Source: Anoplolepis gracilipes
Lineage: Eukaryota; Arthropoda; Insecta; Hymenoptera; Formicidae
DNA: 64,000 nucleotides
Direction of reading: 5' to 3'
Assembly: GCF_047496725.1 (NCBI RefSeq)
Contig: NW_027328669.1
Location: forward strand, 1,390,501 to 1,454,500
The notes beneath the pieces are model-generated. The model saw only the letters and a program-made list of their open reading frames with translations. It was not told the DNA's origin and searched no databases. Within the stretch, counting starts at the first letter, position 1. Every line of letters begins with the position of its first letter. Shown in pieces: positions 48,401 to 61,728 of this stretch. A program made the translations under genes and the position numbers.

Positions 48401-51400
48401 CTGGCAAGAGTGCCACTCTTACAAATAGAGTACAACGAAACAACAACAAACGGCATCGCTTGACGCTATGACGTAGAGTCTACTCATGCCTCATGCTCGC
48501 TTCTTGATACTTTTTCACATATGTCACACATTAAAGTTTGAATTTGGCGTCAAATCGCTTTGAAACCTCGTTGTCAGATATTCAATAGTTATGACATACA
48601 AATATAATAGAGTGGAAGTACGAATAGGCCTTAACACGGGAAAATTCATTTTCGCGTTAAGGCATTTCTGTTGCCGAATGTACATTAGGTGGCTTATTGT
48701 GTACTGCTTCTGCTTGTTGTTTCTGATGTCGTATCCGTATTTTGTACTGTTTAATAGATTGGAGAACTGATTTATGCACATACAGAACCACAATGCAATA
48801 AGTAAGTCTCTTTAAAATATGTCTTTTTTTATTTTTATTTCGTCTGTTTGTATGGTATTTGTTGGTGTTTTAAGGTATATTCTGGTTCTCCATGTTTGCA
48901 TTATCGTGTTTAAGAATGATTGGATTTGTGTGTTTACTTTATAGATTTGTAGAATTTTCTGTAGCCATGTATGTGGGACTGTGTCGAAGCCCTTATTATA
49001 CTCTATGTAGCATGTGTAACTTTCGTTTTGTTGTTTGTTCCATTATTATACTGTCTATTACGAGTTGTTCTTTGCATCCTTGGCTGTTTCTTCTGCAGCC
49101 TTTTTGTTCTTCACTGAAGATGTGATATTGTGTGATATATTTTTTAATTTTTTTGCATATTGTGGTTGTTATTAATTTGTATAATGTTGGTAAACATGTG
49201 ATGGGTCTGTAATTTGCGGGATTTTGTGTCTTGATTATTATTATTATTATTATTACTATAACGCGGAACCCTTCGTTACCTGGTCGTCGATCCGTTGAAA
49301 CTCGGCCATCTGGAGAACATCCGCCGGGCAAGGGCAAAGTTTAGCGCTTTTTTTTAAACGCTCAAACAACGGTCGTTATAATGGCTCACACTGGGGCGCC
49401 TGCGCCGTAAACAACGCTCGGCTAAAACCCCGAGCCAAACCGAACGAGCTCGTAACCAACAACGCCGAGACACCGCGCGTTGAAAGATCCGGCTTCCTCC
49501 TTCGCGCACGAAAAGCGGAGCTAACCTCGCGAGAAAGGGTAATTAACCGGCTGTCAATCTGAATAAAAGATCGACAGCATTCCGAAAGATACCATTCCGA
49601 TTCCGACTCTTAAAGCGAACAACACGCCTGGTAAATAACAACACACTGGTACATGCGGGCCACGCGCTCGCTGCAATTCATATCTCATCTGTCATACTAT
49701 TTGTAAATAGTATCCACGTGATCAATTGTCTCTCACACATACTCATACACCATACACGCATATACACTGTACATAAACCACCACACTATACATACATTGA
49801 CAAATAAACACACACTACATTACAGCAGAACCAATTTACCTTGTGTCTCTACCCTTTTCGCGAACCCTGATTCCGGCTATCCTTTCGACGACAAACAAAA
49901 AGGAGTCCGTCACATTATTATTATTTTTAAATAATTAATAAATATTATTTTTATACATTCAATATTATTTTTAATTGTAAAAATAATATTTATTTAATGT
50001 TTATTAATTACTTATTTTACATGAAATAATTCGTTTTCGTCAGATTTTTCTAAAATGTCATATTTTTCGAAATCCCCCTTCCACCCTTCATTTAAAAAAA
50101 ATCTGATTATGCAGTTTTAAAGTATATTAAAAATTATGAAACTTTTATTCGAAACTTTTTTTTATATCTCTTACCGTTTCGACGGCATTTGCTCAGAAAT
50201 ATAAAAACCGATTTTTCTCAAGAGAGTGTTTCACTCCCTTAACGGCCATATGGGCACGTATAAAAAAATGTGTCTCCTATTTTGACTTTGACTACAACAT
50301 ATTCAAAGCGCATTAAAATCGGAAGGGGACACTTCAATACCTTTTCTTGTTAAGATAAAAAAAATCAATTTTTGATTACTCCTGATATATGTACAAGTGT
50401 CTATAACAAATAGGTAATCATTTATTAGATGGTAATAAACTTAAGCTTCTACATCACGTCAAGGTTGTGATCATTAAAGTTGGGATCGTAGAGGTTTTAA
50501 TATTTAAAAAAGTTTTTTATTATTTTTTAATTTTTTTAGATTTTATTTAATCTCTAAATATACACAAGAGGGGAAATGATTATTACTAGATATTGCATAT
50601 AAAAAAATATACGATACATTATTTAATTATAACTAATAATAAAAATGTTAAAATTTTATATAAAAGCAAGAGACATCATCTGCGATAGAATAAGAATATC
50701 ATTACTAATGTAATCAGATAACTCTCTCTGGTATTTTTACAGAAATACACTATTAAACAACAAGAACAAGATAGACATCTCTGTCGCTCTGTTTTCTTTA
50801 ATCTTATTATAAATAGTAATTCTTACCTTTTTTGTAAATCCGTGCAATATTTTTAATATTTTATTGTGCATTCTGCCTTTTGATGTAAGTGCAAACACTG
50901 TCTCATTTTTAAGCCAAGGTCTTACAATCCTAAAAAAGTAATATTATTATCTATTGTTTTCTTATCTGTTAATTGTGGCTTGTCCATACAAAAACTAATA
51001 TTTTTATATTTTTTTATTTTGGTTTTTTGAAATAATAACAATGAATAAAGTTGCAAATAAAATCTAAGAGTAAAGCAAGAGAAAAGCAAATAAAAATATA
51101 CAAGTAGAAGATTAACAAGGGGACCTTACGACGTGATACCAATCGATTTAAATGAAAGAAGATTTAAAGAAACAAAATTTTTGGAGCAGACAAAACTCTG
51201 CAGGCTCATAATTAATGAGTAAATGGAGAAAAAAAGCACAATCACTTTTCCAAGATCCGTGAGCAAATTAAAAGGAAAAAAGAGAAAAGTCATACAAGTT
51301 AGGAAATTTGTAAAAGCAGCTAGTATGCAAATAAGCAAAAAAAAGATTAATCCTTTTGGAAGAAGAAAAGAAAGATTTAAAAATAAAGAAAGTTAAAGGT

Positions 51401-54400
51401 TTTTGGAATGTCGCAAGACTAGAATGAAGTTAGTAGAAATAAAGAGAGGGTACAAATAAGGAGGGTAATCTTAGGAAAAAATAGTTAGAAAATTATAACA
51501 ACGTATAATAAGAAGGGAATATAAAATCATGAAAAAATCAAACATTTAATACTTGAAGATAATAAAGAAAGTCTTTTAATAAAATAGGACAAAAAACAAT
51601 TATTTGGGAAGATATGTGTGATAGAGACAAGATAAAAAAAATCAAAGGATAGAATAGTAAATAGAAGGCAAGAATTTTCTGAAAAAAGTAGAAGAGAGAA
51701 AATGGGATATATTGAATAGAAATAGATGGAATGGAAATAAGGAGAGAGAATTAATTTATGTAGACGCGAAATATTTATTAGTAATTGATTATTTAATCAG
51801 TAATACAGAAGCAAGATTAATTGTTGAAGAAAGGATAAAATTGAATCAATTACCAATCTTGAGGTGCAAATAAAAAATTTAAGTCAATCTCTTTTGGATA
51901 GAGAGAACGACTTTAAGATAATTTCAAACAGTAAATTTAGACAGAAGAAAAAATTAAGAAAAAAAAATTTTAAAGAATTTAAGAAGATAAACTTAAATTT
52001 GAGGATGAAGCATGAATGAAGCTAAAAGAAGGAATAAAAATGTCGATACACAAAAAAGAATTAACTATTAAAAAAAATGTTAGAAGAGAAAAAATGATGG
52101 AGCAGAATATAGGAATAAATATAAGAATAAAAAGAAAAAATTAAGGAGAAAAAGAAAAGTAAAAATAGATAAAAACCTACTAAAAGAATACGAAGAAAAT
52201 AGAAAATAGAAGTAAAAGAATCTATGCCAATAGGATCTATGCCTATAGAAATAGGAAACAAAAAGAAAACTCAAGAAAGTCAGAACACAAAAATGTAGAA
52301 ATAAATGAACATAAAAAGAAAAAAAAGAATATTTCAAGATGGATTACGGAGAAAGAGTAAAGATAGCATTTCATAGGATTTCTTCAGAACAGAAAAGAGT
52401 GACATCAGAAGAAAGAGAACAGATAGGGAGCATAGTGGAAAATATTACTCTAATAATATTGAAAAATCAGAAAGAAACTGTAAAAAGAGAAGACAACAGG
52501 AGAAAATAAAGTAAAATACAAACCTATATTGCATGAGTAAAAACAAAACATAAGTAACTAGAAATTATACAGAGAATCTGGAAAGGGAAAGAAACTTCCC
52601 AGAAAATTGGAGATGTATTATTTTATAAAAAAGGAGACAAAGACAAAGCTTTAAACTATCACGGTATAACATTTTTAACATACAAAATCTACACTATACA
52701 TAATAAGTAATACAATAAGCATAATAAACTATGCAAGAATAATGCAAGATAATACAGGAAAGATTAAAATATGAAATAGATAAAGATAATATATTAATAC
52801 GCAAACAGGTTTTAAAAAAAAATTGAAGCATAATAGACGATATATATTAAATTATATTAAAGTATACTAAATTTTTATTTTTTTATACAAATATTGCATT
52901 TTTTATACAAATAAACATTTTAAATATTTCAAAAACTATAGCTACTAGTGTGTATTAAAAGATACAACAAGTTTAGCACAAGTATATGGAGTATTCCTTA
53001 TTTTAATTTTTTGAGTGTACAATAACAATTGATTTCATTAGATTTTTTCATACTAACAGTAAGCTCAAACCTATTGGTCAAATTGTCCTATCACTTCTCA
53101 TTTCAAAATTATTCTAATCTAAAAATAACTTTTTTAATATTTTTAAATTGGGCTATCTCGGAAATCTGACATGACAGACTAGTTTAAATATTAAATTTGA
53201 TTTTGGGATTCCAAAAATCTTTATAATCATGTACAAGTTTGGGGATCATATGTCGGCTTGTGTAATTTAATAAGGTACTCTTGTAACGGCTCGTTCAAAT
53301 ATACGAGCCGATTGCGCGCCTTATAGCGAATTCTGCCGCTTGCATTAGTGCACACTGACAAGTAACACTACCCAACTGACACTCACTGATTCGAATGAAA
53401 ATTAACATACTTATTAAGCACCGAAAATTATCGAACACGTGTTTTTTTGTTTTTGCTAAATACGCATTTTAAGGGTAGAAATTACCTCTCAATTTCCCAT
53501 GGGGATAGGAACAGCTACGGCTAATTATTTCCAAAACGATACATTTTCTGAGAAAAGTGCTCAGGACCAAAGTTATAGGGTTTAAAGTGATGCACTTGAT
53601 GGTGACCTTGAGTTGACCTTAAGGTCGATTTGCAAGGTCCAATTGAAGATCACCTCATGTTTTTCAAAGGGAATAGCCTACTTTTAACCCCGAGAATCGA
53701 TAGAGCGTAAAATTTTACGTTCAAAACGTGGGTGGTCCGATTGATCCAAAAGAGTCATTTGATGATCAGTTTTTTGTAGAATCTTGTATTTATCCAAAAC
53801 GATGCATATTTTGAAAAAAATGTTACAACCAAAGTTGTAAAATTCAAAGTGATATACTTGATCTTAAAGTTGGTCTTGAGATTAATTTTCAAGGTGAAAA
53901 TGTGCAAAATAAACGTTTTTGACGTTTTTAGATAAAACAAACCTCTGGAATTTAAAAGTGTTCATTGATCTAATCAATGAAGGCAAGATCAGTGATTTGA
54001 CCAATAAAGGAAATAGAAGTTAATGATCTGTTCTAATAGGATAAGATGTGATCGAGATCCAGCCAGTGAAGGCAAGATATGACCGAGATTCAGCTAGTGA
54101 AAGCAAGACGTGATCGAGATCCAGCCAGTAAAGGCAAAATATGATTGAGTCTAGCTAGTGAAAGCAAGATGTGATCAAGATCCAGCCAGTCAAGACAAGA
54201 TGTGATCGAGATCCAGCCAGTGAAGGCAAGATGTGATCGAGATCTAGCCAGTAAAGGCAAGATGTGATCCAGATCCAGCCACTGAAGGTAAGATTTCATA
54301 ATTTCTTTTCATAGTCTATGAGTATATATTCCACAATAATTAACATTATTCTTTATTTCATGGCAATAGTGAGGGAAAGCTTCATTTTCTATCGCAAAAA

Positions 54401-57400
54401 AATGTTCCATACACAGAGAGTTAGTACACCACGCACATTTTATTACTGCAATGTCATTGCAGATTTTGCAGACTGTACCGCAATTCTTTAAACAGAAATC
54501 AACAGATGTTTCACATCTATCTGGTTTTTCTTCGATATATCCACTTTTCCACCAGGCGTATTTAATCATGTTTTTGAATCGGGATGATGAGAATTGATTG
54601 TGGATTAATGATTGAATTTTGAGAATGTTATTCCTCAAATGTAGATTAATATCATAATTGTATAAGAGAATTAGGTCTGAAAATTGTTTCAGAAAGTTTT
54701 TCCACGGTCTGAATACGTAGACATGCAATGGTTGAGTGGAGTCAGTTGTTCCGGCAGGAATTGTAAGGATTTTTACTTCCTTACCACCCTTGTATTTTCA
54801 AATTTCTATTCTGTTTGTCCTGAGCAAGAGTCCAAACAGAAAACAGACTTCTCGCCAGCAGGCAAGAAGACACCTTCAAACCATTTAATAGCAAGGTCGG
54901 ATGTCAACTTTCCAGATTTTGTGGCGAAAGCGAAGATATTATCCGCTTTGTACATTGACTTCTGTACTATTGGTCCGAAATAGCCACTTGTTTCTTGTAA
55001 AACTATTAATAAGGGGGATTTCAAGATACCGTCAGCAGATATTAAAGGCTGTATTGTATAACTGTGGGTCAAAGAATTCAGAGATTGAGCAAGATACTCT
55101 ACTTTTAAAGAACCCTTCGATGCTAATGTACGACCAACATGTGTTTCCAAATTGAACCCTGATTGGTCTGAATTGTAAACGTTTGCTGTTCCTAGTAAGC
55201 CTATCTCTAATTTCACTTGACTCACATAATTGGAAGCTTCTTGCAATAGTCCTACTTTATTTGAAACATGCGCTTGTGTCACGAATTTGTTTATCTTTCT
55301 TGAAACAATGCCATGTTGTATTTTGAAATTATATATCCATTTCGATGAAGCCGTAAATAATTGAGAAGATAAATGAACTTCTCTTGTTTTCAAAGCCCAA
55401 CTCTTCAGATCTAAATCGTGAATAGTTAGATTTCAATCAGATGCACTGTTAAATTGATGTAGAACGTATTGAAAGATATATAACAATTTATCAGTCCTTG
55501 ACCCACCCTCATAACTTGTGCTTCCCATCTGTACAGTTGTTTTTCATTTGTAACTTTCCTAAATCGGTTTTTGACTGATTCTATACTCTTTCTTTTCCTT
55601 TTTCCAGATCGCCAAAATTTAATTGCTCTCCTCTTATAATCAATGTCTACAATTTCTTTGAATTTTCTATCGTCTTGCGCAACTTCCGAAACATCTTCTG
55701 AATCATCTTCAATTAAAACAGCATTAGGAATGACACTAACATCAGTAAAGCTTAAAGTATCATAAGTCTCTTTAAATATTAAAATTGATAGCGTCTTTTA
55801 TCAAATCTGTTAGTTAAGAAGCGAATGATCTTTCTTCATCTGTTATTCTAGATTCTATACTATACACTGGGTTCTCGAAAGTGAGGCACAATAACTTTAA
55901 AATATTTTTCGGGTTTAGTAACATTATGAAATTTTGCAGATTAACAATGCTTTAATACTAATATCATGTGTGCGAGAGCGGAAAAGAGGAATGCGAGGCG
56001 AGAATAGCGAACTCGTTTTATAGAGTCAAATCGTGAATTTAATAAAGCGATTTATGTACAACCAGTTTTCAGAGTCTCGAGCTGAGCCGCGAATCTAGTC
56101 GAAACTAAAAGTAGTTATCTAGCGGATAACGGAAATCGCGTTCCGCGAGCGACGGAATTAAGAAGAGAGCAGGTTCTTCTTCGCGTTTTCTTTATACAGA
56201 GTATCACACACTATCTCTACTAAAGCGTTCGATCAAGTGCGAAGAAGCGGTTGTGCGAGGGAGTTATTATAGCAACAAAGCTTCGAGAAGATTCTCGAAT
56301 TCTCTTCGCGCTTATTTTATTGTTATGTTTAAATTCAAAGTCATTCTTTGTTACAGTAGCTTGTTATTTGTTGTTGTTTGTTACCCCTCGGGCGACTGTT
56401 TTTAGAAAAGATGGTTTAATTTTCGAGCGCTTTCGAGCGCGTCGTGCGGCTATGTTGGCGCGCTCTGATTGGCTGGCGCAGCGATAAGCGCGCGCAAGTT
56501 AGTGTAAGGACCGTTCGCGAACATATCATAACAGAGATTCAAAGTAAATTCACAGAAAGCAGAGTTTGTGATGGTAAGCTCCAATGAAATTAACACAAAA
56601 AAATAGTCATGGGAACAAATGGTGAAAAAGTACTTACTGTAAATACTCTCCGAAAGAATTTTGAAAACATTCACGAGAAACAGCAGTCGTGAGAACAATT
56701 GACGTAAAACTATAAACAATAAACACTCGCCCAAGTAGTGAAAATCACGGTTGAAGATACGTTGAAATTCACGAGTAAGATACCTCATAGAAAATAAGTG
56801 ATGAAGAAGTAACTTTGGGAAATGCTTGGTCAACGACAGTTGTTAAAATGACAATTAATCATATGTCCGAATAAAATCTTAACACAAAATAAAAAGTAAA
56901 AGGTGCTGCGGATAACTTCAGAGTAGCAATAAAAATCAGAAAAAATTGAAGATATTATTCTAATATAGTATGAGAGTAATGTTTAACTTACAATTAGGGT
57001 AACACTTTACATTTTCTTACCTCCTAAAATTTTCCCACCACGTCAGATTTTTTAGGAAAATAATGCAACAGATCAATTCTGAAGACAGATTTAGACGCAC
57101 GAAATCACTGATTATAGATACAGGATGTGATAAAAGTCCGCCAACGATTAATTATCTGCAAATTTAATTGACCTTGCAAATCGATCTCAAGGTCAATTCA
57201 AGGTCACCATCAAGTGCATCACTTTAAACCCTATAACTTTGGTCCTGAGCACTTTTTTCAGAAAATGTATTGTTTCGGAAATAATTAACCATAGCTGTTC
57301 CTATCCCCATGGAAAATTGAGGGGTAATTTCTACCCTTAAAATGCGTATTTAGCAAAAACAAAAAATTCGTGTTCAATATTTTTCAGTGTTTAATAAGTA

Positions 57401-60400
57401 TGTTAAGTTTCATTCGAATTGGTGAGTGTCAATTGGATAGTGTTACTTATGAGTGCGAACTTTTCTAGTGCCATATATTCAATTTGTGCACACTGTCCTA
57501 GTGCAATCAGATTGGTATATTCAACGAATAAAAATTGCCCTAGTATAGTGATGAATTTATATTTGGACAAACGAAAAAAATTGAACGAGAGCAGAAAATG
57601 TTGCACTGACTTTTCTGACAGTGCAGTTTGGTTCTATCTGTTCAATGTAATTAAAAAAGTAGAAAATAAAGAAAAAAGAGTAAAGTTGATTATTATAAAT
57701 GAATTATTAGAAAGTAATAGTGATGATAAAATAATAGAAAAAATTTTAATAAATACAATAAAAGAAAAAAGGCCGAAATTTAAGGATTACGTGAATATCA
57801 TTAATAAATATTCAGATAAAGAGGTTTTATATAATAACGAATATCTTAATGGTAATAAAAAATATTAAAATAATAATAATATTAATATTTAAATATTTTC
57901 TTGCTTTGCCCCAGTGCCGCATTAAGTTAATGTTGCGCCAAGATTGGTCACATTTTCCTAATGCTACATAGAGATAGTTCTACACTCGCACCATGTCATG
58001 GTAGCACTAGAGCACAGTCAGTGCAAGCGGCCGAATTCGTTATTAACATTAAGATCGTGTCTTATGCTATGTATTTTAATGTACATATTTATTTCATTTA
58101 CCTGTAGGCTATAATATTAATCATATCATAAACTGCATCTCGGTATTGCTTCTGAAATATATTCATACTTTGTAAGGAAGTGCCCATGGCAGTTTCTGCA
58201 AATTTATGGAATATAAAATTAAGTCAATATTTATAAAAATTTTTTAATGTTTATTTTCATGCAAATATAGGGAGTCAGTTTCGACATTTTCAACAATTTT
58301 CACATATTATCAAAGTCATCACCCTGAGTAACGTTAAAAAGTAAAAGTTGTAAAAGTTTTAACTTGCTTGTTGTTTATTCAACTTGTTTATTAAAAAGTT
58401 ATTAACAAAAAAAATTATAATAAACAGTCAACATAATATGTTAATAATTGTTCTCACTTCGCGTAGAATAGTATAAGTATGAGCGAAAAAGGGACTCTCT
58501 GCAACTCTCCCCCTGCATTCTCATTCCTTAAAAAGAAACTATCCTTATCACTCTCATACATGATATACATACATTAATAATTTTGACTTCGCTTCACATG
58601 AAAAGTTGATAATCATTTAAGAATGCAAAAAGAAATCTTCAGCCTATACTATCCAGTGTAAAAGATTGCACAGTTCTACATAGGTCTCCAATTTTTCGGG
58701 CAAAGCGAGATCAAAATTCTTAACATATAATATGTATGAGAATAATACGGGTTGAATTAGGTTCGTTTTTTTTGGGTGAAGATGTAGGAGAAGAGGCTCC
58801 GCCCTTTTCCATTCCATATTTACACGCACGCACTCACGCACGCACATTATATATATATATATTATATTATGTATATATATATATACAGGGTGTTCCATTT
58901 TAATTCCTCCAGTGAAATATCTTGAAAAGTAAACGTTGCCGGAAAAAACGTTTTGAACAAAAGTTGTAAGGTTTCGAGGGGCCATAAGATGGTACCATGG
59001 TTTGAGCTTGAATTTTCATTTGAAGGTCATGTGAAGGTCACGTCGATTTTTTTAAATGGAACACCCTATATATTATTGCATATTCCTGTAGCTTATCTCG
59101 AGAGCTTTCCAAAACACTATAATCAAATGTTTTATCGTGAAGTACTTTTCGAGTTATAAGGCTTCAAAGTTGCAATATTTTGACATAAAATACAAAATAT
59201 CTCGTAAAATATTCATTTTTCTATTATCTTACCTCAATACTTTTATGCACAGAATAATAAGACAAATCAATTGGTGTAATTAAAACACATAATTATGTTA
59301 AAGTAAAAATGTGTAACTGCTAGTTGCAAATTCAGATTTTTTCTTAAAGATAACTATGTGTTTTAATTACACCACTTGAGAGGAATTAAAATGGGACACC
59401 CTGTATATATATATATATATTGTGACGTGATATTTTTCTCGTGTGTCATAAAGGCCGAATGGTCCGGCCGCGGAAGATATTTTGGAGCCTGTGTCTTCTT
59501 TGTTTGAGAGAGAAAGCGCCCGTTTGATATATCAAACGAATTTTTACAATCTTGCTACCGTTTTGGTGGTTTTGACAGCGACAGTTGACGAGATCTCATC
59601 CGAGGAGGAAGATTGACGAGGATTAAGGACGATAAGTAGCGGAGGCCGTGGAGCAAAAGAGCAATAGATTGCGCCAGGTGAATAACTTTCATTATTATTA
59701 CTATCATCATGTTTATTTTTCGGATCTTATTACGGATTAGTTGCTACCGTCTTAATAAATGCTGCACTTTTTAGGTCAAGGATAGAGCGAAGGGCCGAAA
59801 AGGACCGGCCAAGACAATGGCCACTCCGCATACGCGATGCATCTTCGACTGCTCGTTCTCGTACTACTAGCGGTAGCCGCTGACGATGAATTTGCGTAAT
59901 TAGTGTCGCGATTTCATTCGAGTAATAATCGTGTTTAGTGTTTTACTTAGCTTTTATTTAGTGTGAGCGAGCTCGTATACCATGTGCCGCCCGCGTAATG
60001 CACGTAATTTTTGCGTACCGCGTATCGACTCGCAAATATTCTCACGTCGATTTCGCGTATTTAAGGCAATGTTTTGTCACAGTATATACAGTAGCACAAC
60101 TCTCTGTTGGCACCTTTAATCTTAGCGTGGGTTAAAATGAATTGCACATGCGCGGACTTAGTGTGTAACCAATCATGGTAGTGACTTTCTATCTCACTTA
60201 CTCTTCTTCTCTTTATTTTCTCTTTCTTTCTAATTTATTACATAGAGGTTATATAGGGTGAATTATCTGACGTCAGAGAACATATACTATATAGGGTGAC
60301 CCATCTGAAATATCTTTTTATTTTTGAGAATGCATAAAAATTGTAAAAAGAAAAATATTATCTTTAAAAAAATAAATAATAACAACAATAACAAACATTT

Positions 60401-61681
60401 TTTTAAGATAAAATTTTTTTTCTTATTAATTATAATTCTATAAATAATAAAATATTTTCATGAGATTAATATCTAAAGATAAATACATATAATAAATGCA
60501 TAAATTTTTTTGGCAATTCTAATTTTATTACCAAAACTCATGATTCTATTTTAGAAAATACTGATAAATTTGATATCTCAGAAAATCTACAAAAAAAAAA
60601 TGTTTATTATTGTATTTTTTATTTATCCGTTTAAAACATATATTTTCGCTATAGAAATAATTTGCATTTTCGAAAGTAAAGTAATAAAAATATTTTAGGT
60701 TTTTTATTAGATGCCTCACTCTAATATTACAATTTATACTTGAATTTATAATTGAAAAATAAAAATTAAGAAAAATTATGTGAAGAAGTAGTTGGGCGAT
60801 GAGACAATTCTGAAATAAACCAGAAACAAAAATTGTTAATAAAAATAATTAATAATAGATTAATACATATGTAAACATGCTATGCATATACCGAGTGTTT
60901 CATTTTAATCGCCCCAAGCAAATATGTGTATCTCGAAAAATATGGAAAATTTGAAAAAATGTTTCAGACAAAAGTTGTATGGTTTCTAGAGGGAACATAG
61001 GATGGTGCCATTAGTTTGACCTTGAAGAGTCACATGAAGGTCACGTGAAGGTCTTTTTGAATTTCTTAAATGGAACACCCTATACATTTTTGCATATTTT
61101 TGTAGCTTATCTCGAAAGCTTTCCAAAACACTATAATAAAATGTTTTTTCATTAAACACTTTTTGGGTTATAAGGCTTTAAAGTTGCAATATTTTGACAT
61201 AAAATACAAGATATCTCGTAAAATATTCAGTTTTCGGCAATCTTACCTTAATATTTTTATGCACAGAATAATGAGATAAATTAATTGGCGTAATTAAAAT
61301 ACATAATTATGTTAAAGTAAAAATGTGTAACTGTTAGTTGCAAATTCAGATTTTTTTCTTAAAGATAACTATGCGTTTTCTTTAAACTAATTGACTCGTC
61401 TCGATATAATAAATAACTCGAAAAGTGTTTAATGAAAAAACATTTTATTATAGTGTTTTGGAAAGCTTTCGAGATAAGCTACAAGAATATGCAAAAATAT
61501 ATAGGATGTTCCATTTAAGAAATTCAAAATGACCTTCACGTGACCTTCATGTGACTCTTTAAGGTCAAACTAATGGCACCATCTTATGTCCCCCTAGAAA
61601 CCATACAACTTTTATCTGAAACATTTTTTCGAATTTTCCATATTTTTCGAGATATTTGCCTGGGGCAATTAAAATGAAACA

Positions 61682-61728
<47 letters not shown>

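Larger units (their letters stand above)
53325..58040. mobile_element. Pogo-like DNA transposon with long inverted ends
   Basis: TA borders both sides. The left end is GCGAATTCTGCCGCTTGCA and the right end TGCAAGCGGCCGAATTCGT. The arms continue inward: CTGACACTCACTGATTCGAA, TTTTGCTAAATACGCATTTT, TCCCATGGGGATAGGAACAG, GCTCAGGACCAAAGTTATAG and GATGGTGACCTTGA at 53376-53640, with complements at 57172-57445. The right arm is about 560 bp longer because of extra sequence at 57455-58010. The transposase lies on the minus strand in the middle; a minisatellite and a solo LTR are also inside. Confidence 0.8.

Noticed and set aside
54043..54298. Regularly spaced repeats that might suggest a CRISPR-like array
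   Set aside because: The units are directly tandem without unique spacers and diverged; this is a eukaryotic minisatellite inside a transposon.
57419..57868. 149-residue open frame
   Set aside because: The start lies in the transposon's inverted end and the rest is Lys/Ile/Asn-rich AT sequence. No domain, no splice signals.
59679..59775. Intron-like GT...AG with polypyrimidine end
   Set aside because: No coding sequence on either side; isolated splice-like signals are common by chance.
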